Notes: a model not told the origin generated them from the letters alone. Positions 24,740-32,548 are shown, numbered from the stretch's first letter. The stretch is 64,000 nucleotides of DNA from Streptomyces sp. SID12501 (GCF_010550245.1 NZ_JAAGLU010000027.1:1-64000), one strand, 5' to 3'. Translations and numbers: made by a program.

Positions 24740-27163
24740 TCAGTCCTCGTGCCCGACCTGAAGGTCGCGTTCCGTACGGCCGCCGCCGGCCACCTGGAGG
24801 ACGGTGGCGACCGGCGGGTAACCGGAGGCGATGACCGTGTATTCGCCGGAGGACAGGTCCACGAACCGGAATGTTCCGTCGGCCGGGGTGGTGAGCGTGT
24901 CCACGACGTTGCCGGCGACGTCGAGCAGGGTCACGCGCGCGTCCTCCAGGGGCCGCCCGCCGCCGGCCCGCACGGTGCCCTTCAGGACGGCGCCGCCCGC
25001 GAGTTCGACGTCCTGCCGGGTCTCCCGGGAGGCCCGTACGGTGACCGGGAGAGCGGCCGGGCGGAACGCGGGCGCGCTGGCGGCGAGGGTGTACTCGCCG
25101 GCCACCAGTTCGGTGATGACGTACCCGCCCTCGGGTCCGCTGCGGGTGGTGGCGACGACCTCGCCGTGCACGTTGGTGAGCGTGACGGTGGTGTCCGGGA
25201 CCGCGGTGCCGTCCCCGGTCAGCACCCTGCCCGCCAGGCGTCCCGCGCCGCCGAGGACGAGGTCCACTTCGACGGGACGGTCGCCGACGGTCACGGTGAC
25301 CGCCTGCGGCTGGTGGCCGCCCGCCGCGGCGATCAGGACGTACGCGCCCGAGCCGGGCGTGGACAGCGTGTACCGCCCGTCCTCGGCGCTCGCGCCACGC
25401 CCGATCTGCGTGCCCGTGACGTCGATGAGGGTGAGCGCCGCGCGCGGTACGACGGTCCCGTCCGGGTGCTGGACGGTGCCGCACACCGGGATTCCGGCGG
25501 CGTACGGCGAGCGAGGCGAGACGGGGGTCCCCCCGCCCGAAGGGTGGGGGAGGGCCGCCGGGACCGTCAGGGTGGTCGTGGGTCCCCCGGGGTCGGGGGC
25601 GGCGGGGGCGGTGTGGTGGGACACCAGCGGTTTCTCCTTGAGGAAACAGGCGACGAACAGGCCGAGGACCAGCACCGGCACGAGGTACAGGAAGATGCCC
25701 GGCATGGCGTCGGCGTAGGCCCTGATGTAGCTGTCGCGCAGCGCCGGGGGGAGCGCGTGGACGAGCTGCGGGGTGATCGAGTCGGGGTCGGGCAGCCGGG
25801 CACCCGCGCGCGTGGGGAGGCCTTTCCGCAGGGACTCGGCGAGCCGGTTCGCGAAGAGGGTGCCGAAGACCGCGGCGCCGACGCTGCCGCCGATCTGCCG
25901 GAAGTAGTTGTTGGCACTGGTCGCGGTGCCGAGGTCGGCGGGGCGCACGGAGTTCTGCACGGCGAGGACCAGGACCGGCATCACCATGCCGATGCCGACG
26001 CCGAGGACGGCCATCCAGAGGCTGTAGTGCAGCCGGGGCGTGTCCACTTCCAGGCGGGACAGCAGCCACATGCCGAGGGCGGACAGGGCACTGCCCAGGA
26101 CCGGCCAGACCTTGTAGCGGCCGGTATGGCTGATGAGCTGCCCGGAGACGATCGACGCGCCGACGATGCCCGCCATCATGGGCAGCATCAGCAGCCCGGA
26201 CTCGGTGGCGGTGGCGCCGTCGACCATCTGGAGGAAGGTCGGCAGATAGCTGGCGGCGCCGAACAGTGCCACGCCGATCACCAGGCCCACCAGACCGGTG
26301 ACGTTGAAGACGGAGTCCCTGAACAGCCGCAGCGGGATGAGGGGTTCGGGTGCGAAGCGCTCGGCGACGACAAAGAGCACGGCGGCCACGAGCGCTCCGG
26401 CGCCGAGTCCGAGGATCTCGCGCGAGCCCCACGCGTACTCGGTTCCGCCCCAACTGGTCAGCAGCACCAGGCAGGTCGAGGCCACGGCGAGCAGCAGCGC
26501 CCCGAGGAGGTCCAAGCGGGCCTTGGCCGTGGGCTTGGGCAGCTTCAGTACGACGGTGACGACGGCCAGCGTCAGCAGACCGAACGGCACGTTGAACCAG
26601 AAGCACCACCGCCAGGAGAGGTGGTCGGTGAAGTAGCCGCCCAAAAGGGGTCCGGCGACCGAGGCGAGGCCGAACGCGGCGCCGATCAGGCCCATGAAGC
26701 GCCCGCGTTCGCGCGGCGGCACGATGTCCGCGATGATCGCTTGGACGCCGATCATCAACCCGCCCGCGCCGGCGCCCTGGAGGGCGCGGAAGGCGATGAG
26801 CTGGTCCATGGTCTGCGACCGGCCGGCCAGCGCCGAGCCGACGACGAAGACGACGATCGCGAACTGGAAGACGCCCTTGCGGCCCAGCAGATCGCCGAGT
26901 TTGCCGTAGACGGGCAGTCCGACGGTGGCGGTGAGCAGGTACGCGGTGATCGCCCAGGACATCCTGTCCAGGCCGTGCAGCTCCCCGACGATCTTCGGGA
27001 GCGCGGTGGCGACGATCATCTGCTCCAGGGCGGCGAGCAGCAGCGCGAGCATGAGCCCGAAGAACACCAACCGGACCTGGCGCGGGCCGAGTTGCGGAGG
27101 CCCGGGCGGGGGTGGAAGGAGCGTGGTCGCCGGTTCGTCCTGCACCAGAGTGATCCCGCCCAC
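24740..27163 (-). CDS. DHA2 (EmrB/QacA) exporter fused to three regulatory-like repeats
   Basis: From a GTG with GAGGGGAG upstream the product is 807 residues. The first ~520 are a 14-helix drug:H+ antiporter of the DHA2 group, with motif A GKLGDLLGRKGVF and motif C-like AAFGLASVAGPLLGGYF. After a Pro-rich linker, residues ~550-807 hold three carboxypeptidase-regulatory/Cna-B-like beta repeats, each with a G-V/T...DG..V..A.VTL.D..G core (VCGTVQHPDGTVV, LAGRVLTGDGTAV, LKGTVRAGGGRPL). The repeats would face whichever side holds the C-terminus, cytosol in normal DHA2 topology. I have seen such fusions in Streptomyces but their role is unknown. Confidence 0.88.
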   Translation of the reverse strand: MGGITLVQDEPATTLLPPPPGPPQLGPRQVRLVFFGLMLALLLAALEQMIVATALPKIVGELHGLDRMSWAITAYLLTATVGLPVYGKLGDLLGRKGVFQFAIVVFVVGSALAGRSQTMDQLIAFRALQGAGAGGLMIGVQAIIADIVPPRERGRFMGLIGAAFGLASVAGPLLGGYFTDHLSWRWCFWFNVPFGLLTLAVVTVVLKLPKPTAKARLDLLGALLLAVASTCLVLLTSWGGTEYAWGSREILGLGAGALVAAVLFVVAERFAPEPLIPLRLFRDSVFNVTGLVGLVIGVALFGAASYLPTFLQMVDGATATESGLLMLPMMAGIVGASIVSGQLISHTGRYKVWPVLGSALSALGMWLLSRLEVDTPRLHYSLWMAVLGVGIGMVMPVLVLAVQNSVRPADLGTATSANNYFRQIGGSVGAAVFGTLFANRLAESLRKGLPTRAGARLPDPDSITPQLVHALPPALRDSYIRAYADAMPGIFLYLVPVLVLGLFVACFLKEKPLVSHHTAPAAPDPGGPTTTLTVPAALPHPSGGGTPVSPRSPYAAGIPVCGTVQHPDGTVVPRAALTLIDVTGTQIGRGASAEDGRYTLSTPGSGAYVLIAAAGGHQPQAVTVTVGDRPVEVDLVLGGAGRLAGRVLTGDGTAVPDTTVTLTNVHGEVVATTRSGPEGGYVITELVAGEYTLAASAPAFRPAALPVTVRASRETRQDVELAGGAVLKGTVRAGGGRPLEDARVTLLDVAGNVVDTLTTPADGTFRFVDLSSGEYTVIASGYPPVATVLQVAGGGRTERDLQVGHED

Positions 27164-27338
27164 GTACCGCTCCCCTCGTCGCACCTACCGACAATTCCCG
27201 CTTTGGGCGACAACTGTGAGCAAGCGCGACGAGTTACGGCGTATCGGCGCACGGGACGGAGATCCACTCGAACCGGTGAGGTGCGCGAGGGCGGAGCGGG
27301 GGCGGGAGCCAACGCCCCGCGAGGGGTTGCCCCTTGGG

Positions 27339-27782
27339 CTACTTCTCCACTTCAGCGGCGAGCTTGTCGAGGAGACCGTCGTAGATGCGGGCGAGGCCCT
27401 TGGGGGCGAAGGTCCGCTCGAAGAAGCCGCCGACGCCGCCGGCGCCGTCCCAGACGCTGGTGACGACGACCCGCGACCTGCCCTCGCCGGCCGGGGTGAC
27501 ACGCCAGGTGGTGACCATCGAGGAGTTGCGGTCCTTCTCGACGAGCTCGCCGTCGGTGGGCTCGCTGACCTCCAGCAGACAGTCCCGGACGCGCTTCTTG
27601 GTGGCCTGGAGCTTCCAGTGGACGAGGGTGCCCTCGCCGTCGCCGCCCTCGCGCACCTCGTACTCGCTGAACTGCTCCGGCATCACCTTCGCGCGCGTGC
27701 CGCTGTATTCGGCGAGGGCGTCGAACACCGTCTCCGCGTCCGCCGCGACGATGCGCTCCGTGGTGGCCTCGACCTGCGCCAT
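27339..27782 (-). CDS. SRPBCC-family protein (START/polyketide-cyclase-like)
   Basis: The 147-residue protein begins MAQVEATTERIVAADAETVF and has the alternating strand pattern of the SRPBCC fold, ending with the long helix GFFERTFAPKGLARIYDGLL. GGAGG stands 6 bp before the ATG. The fold binds hydrophobic ligands in a deep cavity; the function in this case is unknown. It is leftward, and the 195 bp upstream hold the promoter of the divergent, disrupted radical SAM gene. Confidence 0.85.
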   Translation of the reverse strand: MAQVEATTERIVAADAETVFDALAEYSGTRAKVMPEQFSEYEVREGGDGEGTLVHWKLQATKKRVRDCLLEVSEPTDGELVEKDRNSSMVTTWRVTPAGEGRSRVVVTSVWDGAGGVGGFFERTFAPKGLARIYDGLLDKLAAEVEK

Positions 27783-27906
27783 TGCGTTCCTCCAGCAGCT
27801 GGTTCTTCGGTGGGTCGCGCTCAGCCAACCACCCCGCCGCCCGGCCGCCCAAATCGGGGTCCCACAAGGGGTCCGGCAAGGGCGCCGCCCAGGAGCTTCA
27901 CAACAC

Positions 27907-27950
27907 TCGAACATACGATCGCACGATTAAGGGAACATCTGTTCTATTCT
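27907..27950 (+). promoter_or_regulatory. Host promoter with LexA-type (SOS) box
   Basis: GAACATCTGTTC at 27933-27944 is an exact GAAC-N4-GTTC core, the actinobacterial LexA operator. A weaker half-match, TCGAAC-ATAC-GATCGC, lies at 27907-27922. TATTCT at 27945-27950 can serve as a -10 hexamer directly abutting the box, so LexA would occlude the promoter. This is the original promoter of the radical SAM gene; today it reads into the truncated leader and then the integrase. Confidence 0.75.
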
Positions 27951-27977
27951 GTGATCAGTGCTATCCGAGGAGGTGTC

Positions 27978-28109
27978 ATGCGCTGGGAGAACCTCACTGT
28001 GGAGTCCGGCTCCGGCCCGGCCGACGCCGCGTTGTTCGGCGCGGACGCGGTGACCACCCGTACCTTCGACTCATCCAAACTGCCACCATACACACATCAG
28101 AGCAGCTAG
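27978..28109 (+). pseudogene. Stranded N-terminus of the radical SAM gene (now a 43-codon leader)
   Basis: GAGGAGG precedes an ATG that encodes MRWENLTVES, then GADAVTTRTFD, the usual N-terminus of Rv2578c-type radical SAM proteins. After codon 32 the frame enters foreign sequence (SKLPPYTHQSS) and stops at TAG 28107. The remainder of the gene lies 4.9 kb away. The leader ends 9 bp before the integrase ATG, which has no strong ribosome-binding site of its own, so leader translation may help integrase expression. Confidence 0.85.
28068..28072 (+). other. Probable attL core (GACTC)
   Basis: The host reading frame ...CGTACCTTCGACTC breaks immediately after GACTC. The same five bases occur at the other junction (32963-32967), where the host frame resumes with CCCCGAGTTCCGC. 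Joining the two sides across GACTC regenerates RTFDSPEFRG, the expected family sequence. Large serine integrases typically leave such very short identities. Confidence 0.75.
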
Positions 28110-28118
28110 CATGACTGC

Positions 28119-29621
28119 ATGACCAAACGTCAGAGGGCCAGCCTGTACGCCCGCTTGTCGGTAGCCGCAGATGCGGGAAACATGTCCCTGGACGGCATGA
28201 TTGCGGACATGCGGGCCCTCTGCGACCGCGAAGGGCTAGAGGTTTTGGAGCCCGTACACGTCGACGACGGTAAGTCTGGTGGCTTCCGCGACCGCGACGA
28301 GTTCCAAGCGTGGCTGAACGACGCCCGCCAGGGTCGATGCGAAGTACTGGTCACCCCTGTAACCGACCGCCTGACGCGCGAGGGGCTCAACGTCGCGGCG
28401 TCCATCCTCGACGTCGTAGAGGGTAAGGACCCCGCCACCGGTCGACCATCGCACCGACCCGTACGGCTCGTCGACTGCAACGGACTCGACTCCCTCCACG
28501 GTGACGGGTTCCGGTTTCGCTTCGTGATTCAGGCCGAAGTGGGCCGCGCCGAACGCGAGCGCATCCGTCAGCGTTCACGGGACCTTGCTCGACGACTCCG
28601 ACACGCAGGCCGCTGGGGAGGAGGCACCCCGCCCTTCGGCTACAAAGCCGTGCCCAACCCGGAGTTGAACGACGAGGGCAAGCCTCGTGGTTGGGTCCTG
28701 GCCATCGAGCCGGAGGAGGCACGCCACGTCAGGGCTGCGGCGGAAGCACTCCTGACGGCAGACCCCGTTCCGCTGAATCGTGTCGCTCGCCGACTGAACG
28801 CCGCAGGAGTCAAGCCACGTCGAGCCAAGGAGTGGACGAGGCAGACACTGACGAAGGTACTCACAGGTGACCACGTGATGGGCGTCGCAGTCAGCAACGG
28901 TCGGCCGATCCGCGACGACGAGGGCAACATCCTGTCCCCCTGGCCAGCAATCCTGACGCCCGCTGAGGTAACGACTATCCGTGCCGTACTTGCACCAAAT
29001 CCGGATGCCCCTTACTCGGGAGGGCGTCGCCCCGCGCGCCTCTTGTCCACCCTCCTGACCTGCCCGGGTTGCGAGGGCACGATGCAGGTACACCATCGAA
29101 AGTCGCGGACCCAGAATCCAGACCCTCAAGTCGGCTACCGCTGCGTCACACGAAGTCAGGGCGGAACCTGCAAGTCAGCCGTGAGCGTCAGCGCCACCCA
29201 GGCTGAGGCCATCGTGACCAAACGCTACCTCTCCGTTGTCTCCGCCATGCCCATGTACGTGGAGCGGACGATCGTCTCCGACGTGGATGAGCTGGCCTCC
29301 GTGGAGGCGGAAATCAGGGAGACCCTGGCAGACTTGGCGACGCACGCGGACGCGGACACCTTCGCAAAGCTCCAGCGGCTCCAGGTCCGCCGTGGCGAGT
29401 TGTCCTCTGCCGAACCTGCCTGGCGAACAGAGATGGTCGCCACTGGACAGACAATGGGTGAGTACTGGCGTGGCGCCCTCGTCGACGACCGCCGCGAACT
29501 CCTGGAGGAGGCGTTCCAGGAAATCACGATCCTTCCCGGAAAACGGGGTCACAAGGTTGTCGACCCTGATCGCATTCAGACTGTCTGGCGGGAGGAAAAC
29601 CCCGCAGCGGACTACGAGTAG
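28119..29621 (+). CDS. Large serine recombinase (integrase)
   Basis: The 500-residue protein begins MTKRQRASLYARLSVAAD; Ser14 in YARLS is the catalytic nucleophile. The resolvase catalytic domain (to about 150, with TDRLTREGL and RAERERIRQRSRD) is followed by the recombinase domain (GGGTPPFGYKAVPN; GVKPRRAKEWTRQTLTKVL). A zinc ribbon (CPGC near 315, later Cys near 341 and 350) and a coiled-coil region complete it. These parts define phage/ICE integrases of the phiC31 type. Its attL-proximal position is standard. Start: the ATG overlaps the stop of a three-codon ORF (ATG at 28111), and no clear ribosome-binding site exists, suggesting coupling to the upstream leader. It looks intact. Confidence 0.93.
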   Translation: MTKRQRASLYARLSVAADAGNMSLDGMIADMRALCDREGLEVLEPVHVDDGKSGGFRDRDEFQAWLNDARQGRCEVLVTPVTDRLTREGLNVAASILDVVEGKDPATGRPSHRPVRLVDCNGLDSLHGDGFRFRFVIQAEVGRAERERIRQRSRDLARRLRHAGRWGGGTPPFGYKAVPNPELNDEGKPRGWVLAIEPEEARHVRAAAEALLTADPVPLNRVARRLNAAGVKPRRAKEWTRQTLTKVLTGDHVMGVAVSNGRPIRDDEGNILSPWPAILTPAEVTTIRAVLAPNPDAPYSGGRRPARLLSTLLTCPGCEGTMQVHHRKSRTQNPDPQVGYRCVTRSQGGTCKSAVSVSATQAEAIVTKRYLSVVSAMPMYVERTIVSDVDELASVEAEIRETLADLATHADADTFAKLQRLQVRRGELSSAEPAWRTEMVATGQTMGEYWRGALVDDRRELLEEAFQEITILPGKRGHKVVDPDRIQTVWREENPAADYE

Positions 29622-29633
29622 GCGAAACGCAAA

Positions 29634-29676
29634 AGCCCCGCCCACCGCCGGGGTCGGATCCGGGGTGGACGGGGCT
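29634..29676 (+). terminator. Integrase terminator hairpin
   Basis: AGCCCCGCCCACC (29634-29646) pairs with GGTGGACGGGGCT (29664-29676) with one mismatch across 17 nt, just after the integrase stop and preceded by AAAA. It is well placed to end integrase transcription. Confidence 0.7.
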
Positions 29677-29723
29677 TCGTCCCCGCCCGCACCGATGGCG
29701 GCGCACAGGGGTTGAGCGGGGAA

Positions 29724-29764
29724 CCTCACGACCCTACGGACGCGGGAGACGTCGGGTCGTGAGG
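29724..29764 (-). terminator. Hairpin ending the leftward small-ORF transcript
   Basis: CCTCACGACCC pairs perfectly with GGGTCGTGAGG across a 19-nt loop, about 100 bp past the stop of the last leftward small gene. It probably terminates that transcript before it collides with the integrase. Nothing else is seen between 29677 and 29866. Confidence 0.5.
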
Positions 29765-29866
29765 GGCTCGGGAAGCGTGCAGGAGCCGGAAGGGCCGACC
29801 TCACCAGCTGTCCGACTCCTGCCGCGCCCTCCGCGCGCCGGCACCACAGGGCGCCAGAAAGCAGGC

Positions 29867-30076
29867 TCAGGGGGTGTTCGCTGTCCAGTAGTGGACGCCG
29901 TGCCTCTCACCATGGAGAACCAGCGGGCCGACCTGCTCGGGGCCAGGGTGCGCCGACGCTGCACACGCCACGGTGACGTCAGCCCAGTCGGTGCCCGTGA
30001 CGCGGCGCTCTGTCTTCACAAACTCCGGGGGAAGCTGCGTCACAGCGCCGCAGACACCCTTCTCGACGTCGCTCAT
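29867..30076 (-). CDS. Small element protein of unknown function (69 aa)
   Basis: The reading frame encodes MSDVEKGVCGAVTQLPPEFV, then DWADVTVACAASAHPGPEQV and GPLVLHGERHGVHYWTANTP. Its ATG overlaps the preceding gene's stop (ATGA). Two cysteines and a His-rich C-terminus are visible but no known family is recognised. It is the last of three chained ORFs, so it is probably translated by coupling. Confidence 0.55.
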   Translation of the reverse strand: MSDVEKGVCGAVTQLPPEFVKTERRVTGTDWADVTVACAASAHPGPEQVGPLVLHGERHGVHYWTANTP

Positions 30077-30300
30077 GGCGTCACCGTCGCATCGAGGCGG
30101 AATCCGACCTGACTGACGATTCGGTACCGAGTGTGACCCGGATGCAGGATCACGTGCCCGACAGCCCACTCCTGCGGATCCGTCTTGCCGTCGTCGAGCA
30201 ACGCATGGTCGACGCAGTTGACGCATTCGACCCACCTGCGCGACGGCAGGGCGGATATCTCCAGGTGCGCGAAAAGGTCGGGGAACGGATCTGACGTCAC
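30073..30300 (-). CDS. Small element protein with C-x2-C and HPGHTRYR motif (75 aa)
   Basis: This GTG-started ORF (overlapping the previous stop as GTGA) encodes a protein with WVECVNCVDHALLD, then EWAVGHVILHPGHTRYRIVS. The Cys pair followed by the H...HPGHTRYR segment looks like the small zinc-binding DUF7848-type proteins that accompany XRE/DUF397 regulators in Streptomyces; that family call is tentative. It has been kept intact within an otherwise reduced element. Confidence 0.55.
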   Translation of the reverse strand: MTSDPFPDLFAHLEISALPSRRWVECVNCVDHALLDDGKTDPQEWAVGHVILHPGHTRYRIVSQVGFRLDATVTP

Positions 30301-30518
30301 CGTCGCGCCCCCACTCGGGGATGCGGATGCCGACTGATTTCCACTGCCAGATCCGTTGCATGCGACGGGTCATAGGCAGGACTGTTGGGGTTGGATGCTT
30401 CCTTCCACTGGCGTGCGCATGCTCCGCACACGTCGCACCCTCGAACCGGAACCGGCGGCGCCACGGTGAACGGGTCAGACAGTTGGACGGGCGTACTCAA
30501 AGTGTGTTGCGACGCCAT
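30297..30518 (-). CDS. Small element protein with CDVCGAC motif (73 aa)
   Basis: A strong ribosome-binding site (GGGAGG, 8 bp from the ATG) starts MASQHTLSTPVQLSDPFTVA. The middle reads VPVRGCDVCGACARQWKEA, with three Cys in a C-x2-C-x2-C arrangement that suggests metal binding. The C-terminus is His/Arg-rich. Small CxxCxxC proteins of this kind often lie next to XRE regulators in actinomycetes. It heads the three-gene chain and is preceded by the conserved element operator 67 bp upstream. Confidence 0.6.
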   Translation of the reverse strand: MASQHTLSTPVQLSDPFTVAPPVPVRGCDVCGACARQWKEASNPNSPAYDPSHATDLAVEISRHPHPRVGARR

Positions 30519-30584
30519 GGCTGCACCTCCCATATCGCTTCATGCATCGAAGCTAGGAGGGACAGGCGGGAGAGTTCCACAGAC

Positions 30585-30601
30585 TTCTACGAAGTTCTAT
30601 G
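30585..30601 (-). promoter_or_regulatory. Conserved element operator, copy 1
   Basis: The plus strand reads TTCTACGAAGTTCTATG. It shares 14 of 17 bases with a copy at 32234-32250, and contains the palindrome ACTTC-TAC-GAAGT (30583-30595). Each copy lies upstream of one of the element's leftward transcripts, so it is the best candidate for the XRE protein's binding site or a shared promoter. Confidence 0.55.
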
Positions 30602-30606
30602 CAAAC

Positions 30607-31458
30607 TCAGTCCAGGGAGTCAATGGCCGTAGCGATGAGCGCACGAGCCCCCGCTCCGTAGACAGCCAGGCTCGCCATTTCCTCGAACGCGTGGGCGTAT
30701 TGAGATATCTCGCCAGGGGTCGTCACGGTGACAGCAGCCGTCAGTAGCTCCACATGAACGCGCTCGTCGTCGAACATCGTGAACGTCTCAAGCGTCCACA
30801 TGGTCCGCGATCGTCCAGCGGGGATGATCCCGACTGATACTGACGGGAGCGCCATGACCGAGAGCAGATAGCCCAGTTGGCCAGCCATGGTGGCCTCCTC
30901 CCCCACCACATGGCGAAGGACAGACTCCTCTAGCAGGATCCCGAACCGGTGCCCGCCCTCTCGGATGATGTGGGAGCGTTCGACGCGGACGGCTGCGGCG
31001 TCGGTGACGTCGTCCGGCGTCCCGTGAACGCGTGCAATGTTTCCCAGGAGGGCGACTGCGTACTCGTAGGTCTGGAGGAACCCGGGGATGACGGTAGAGC
31101 TGTAGACGCGGAACTGTTGTGTGCGCTCGTACAGCGGGATGCGCGACTCCTGAAGCCGCCGGAGCCCCGTCCGCTGGACACGGCGCCACTCCAGGTACAT
31201 CGAGTCTGCCGTTCGGTTTGCTGCCAGGAGATCCGGGATCCCGGCCTCAGCGTCGCACGCGCGGCACCACGCCCGGATGTCATCGTCCGACGGGGGCGTT
31301 GTTGCGTTCTGAAGGCGCGAAACCTTCGAAGGCTGCCAGCCAGCCAAGGCAGCAATCTCCCTACCCGTCAGCCCAGCATCACGCCGGATCTCGCTGAGCT
31401 GGTCAGCGATGGCACGGCGTACGGCGTCAAGGGCCGTCGACGGGTAGGGAGATTGCAT
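30607..31458 (-). CDS. XRE-family regulator with DUF5753
   Basis: The 283-residue protein has an N-terminal lambda-repressor-type helix-turn-helix (ADQLSEIRRDAGLTGREIAA followed by LAGWQPSKVSRLQN, about 14-52). A DUF5753 domain occupies about 90-275 (FRVYSSTVIPGFLQTYEYAV, RFGILLEESVLRHVVG, FTMFDDERVHVEL). This architecture is abundant in streptomycetes, usually paired with a small DUF397 or DUF6879 partner and linked to development. In this element it occupies the place of a phage repressor and sits 13 bp after the DUF6879 gene. Confidence 0.9.
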   Translation of the reverse strand: MQSPYPSTALDAVRRAIADQLSEIRRDAGLTGREIAALAGWQPSKVSRLQNATTPPSDDDIRAWCRACDAEAGIPDLLAANRTADSMYLEWRRVQRTGLRRLQESRIPLYERTQQFRVYSSTVIPGFLQTYEYAVALLGNIARVHGTPDDVTDAAAVRVERSHIIREGGHRFGILLEESVLRHVVGEEATMAGQLGYLLSVMALPSVSVGIIPAGRSRTMWTLETFTMFDDERVHVELLTAAVTVTTPGEISQYAHAFEEMASLAVYGAGARALIATAIDSLD

Positions 31459-31471
31459 GGGTGCGCGTCGC

Positions 31472-31996
31472 TCAGATCCGGAAGTCCTCGTGCGGGACTG
31501 CCCGATCCCAGACCGCGTCGAACGCCTCCGCATGGCGCTTCACGACGTCGGCCGCGTCCTCCATGACATCAGCGACGAACCGTCCGTCGCCCGCGAAGAG
31601 GCTGAAGCGGATCAGACGATCGTCGAAGATCCATAGATCGTTGCCGGGGATCAGGAGATCCGACGCCAGACGTCGCGGCAGCCACCGGACGTCTTCGCCG
31701 GCCGCGATGTTCTGCGGTGTGCACGAGTACTCGTAACGGATGTACTCGCTGACCGGCTCCGACACGACGCGAGCACGGCGCACGGCGACTCCGCGGTCAA
31801 CGGCATCTGACACGACGTCATGAAAGCCGTTCCACCACGACGCGCGGTCGTCGAGGTCGTAGGTCCCGCCGTCGCGCCAGGCTGCGAAGTCGGCGTCTTC
31901 TTCGTCGACTCCGTAGGCGTCGCGCGTCTCCAGATGTACCGCCGAGCGGTGACATCCGGCAATCAAGTCAGTGAACGGGGGCACGTTCCGCGGCAT
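31472..31996 (-). CDS. DUF6879 family protein
   Basis: The 174-residue protein (MPRNVPPFTDLIAGCHRSAV...) has a good ribosome-binding site (GGGAGG). It contains VHLETRDAYGVDEEDADFAA, the W-rich SWWNGFHDVV and YIRYEYSCTPQNIAAGEDVR, which is the DUF6879 pattern found next to XRE-DUF5753 genes. The family is predicted to be the functional partner of those regulators, possibly an antagonist, but no activity is established. Its start overlaps the upstream ORF by 29 bp. Confidence 0.85.
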   Translation of the reverse strand: MPRNVPPFTDLIAGCHRSAVHLETRDAYGVDEEDADFAAWRDGGTYDLDDRASWWNGFHDVVSDAVDRGVAVRRARVVSEPVSEYIRYEYSCTPQNIAAGEDVRWLPRRLASDLLIPGNDLWIFDDRLIRFSLFAGDGRFVADVMEDAADVVKRHAEAFDAVWDRAVPHEDFRI

Positions 31997-32210
31997 CGAG
32001 CGCCTCCCTGATCTGCGTCGCCATACGGAGGGGCAGCCGGACGACTGCCTCCGTGTCGGGGATGGGCCCCGACACAAGGCATTGTGCCTGGAGCGCCTCG
32101 TCCGCCTTCCATCCCTGGATCACGAACTCCTGCTTCTCCTCGTCGAGCCACACAGTCGAGCAGTGGTCGCCGTTTGTCTCAGGGTCTTTCCCGAAGAACC
32201 GTAGCGCCAT
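31968..32210 (-). CDS. Small element protein of unknown function (80 aa)
   Basis: GGAGG lies 5 bp before the ATG. The product starts MALRFFGKDPETNGDHCSTV and continues WLDEEKQEFVIQGWKADEAL, ending with a helix LRMATQIREALDAAERA. The GDHC..V.LD......QGW pattern recurs in small proteins preceding DUF6879/XRE pairs in Streptomyces as I remember them, but no function is known. It begins the regulatory transcript. Confidence 0.7.
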   Translation of the reverse strand: MALRFFGKDPETNGDHCSTVWLDEEKQEFVIQGWKADEALQAQCLVSGPIPDTEAVVRLPLRMATQIREALDAAERAPVH

Positions 32211-32233
32211 GATGACCTCCGTTGTCACGTGGA

Positions 32234-32250
32234 TTCTGCAACGTTCTATG
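32234..32250 (-). promoter_or_regulatory. Conserved element operator, copy 2
   Basis: The plus strand reads TTCTGCAACGTTCTATG, 14/17 identical to the copy at 30585-30601. It lies 24 bp upstream of the ATG at 32210, where an autoregulatory operator for the XRE transcript would be expected. Confidence 0.55.
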
Positions 32251-32285
32251 ACCATTCCGCCGACGGGTGCAGACGTCAAGAGCGC

Positions 32286-32441
32286 CTACAACCACCCGGC
32301 GAGACGCATACGACGGCGCCAATTCCGGCCGTGCTCGGGGGTGCAGTACTGCTTCACACGCCCCACTCCGGGGCTCTGAGCGACGTCGCAGCCACAGTGC
32401 AGGCACGTGGCCTGCTGCTTCTTTGCCGAATGTCCGAACAT
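32286..32441 (-). CDS. 51-residue zinc-finger-like peptide
   Basis: GAGAGG precedes the ATG by 3-8 bp. The product has CLHCGCDV, then GVGRVKQYCTPEHGRNWRRR. The C-x2-C...C-x3-H spacing and the SPG-GR-K-YC element resemble the short recombinase/transposon-linked zinc ribbons of actinomycetes. DNA or RNA binding is a reasonable guess. It is too short for confident family assignment. Confidence 0.6.
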   Translation of the reverse strand: MFGHSAKKQQATCLHCGCDVAQSPGVGRVKQYCTPEHGRNWRRRMRLAGWL

Positions 32442-32503
32442 GGTCGGTCCTCTCAAGATCATGGGAGCGCCCCGCGTCCATGTCGGCCGACGGGGCATGG
32501 GAA

Positions 32504-32530
32504 GGGCCGTCCCCATGACAGGGACGGCCC
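32504..32530 (-). terminator. Hairpin after the tail-gene remnant
   Basis: GGGCCGTCCC pairs perfectly with GGGACGGCCC over a 7-nt loop, 19 bp beyond the stop of the 42-codon ORF. It looks like the original terminator of the phage tail gene whose end survives here. Confidence 0.6.
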
Positions 32531-32548
32531 GTGTGTACGCGTGGTGCG

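Noticed and set aside
27161..28109. 394-codon rightward frame that ends in the radical SAM leader
   Set aside because: Only its last 43 codons have a ribosome-binding site and family similarity; the upstream part is antisense to the SRPBCC gene.
29759..30112. 117-codon rightward frame inside the element
   Set aside because: It overlaps well-started leftward chained ORFs, has no similarity I recognise and lacks a ribosome-binding site.
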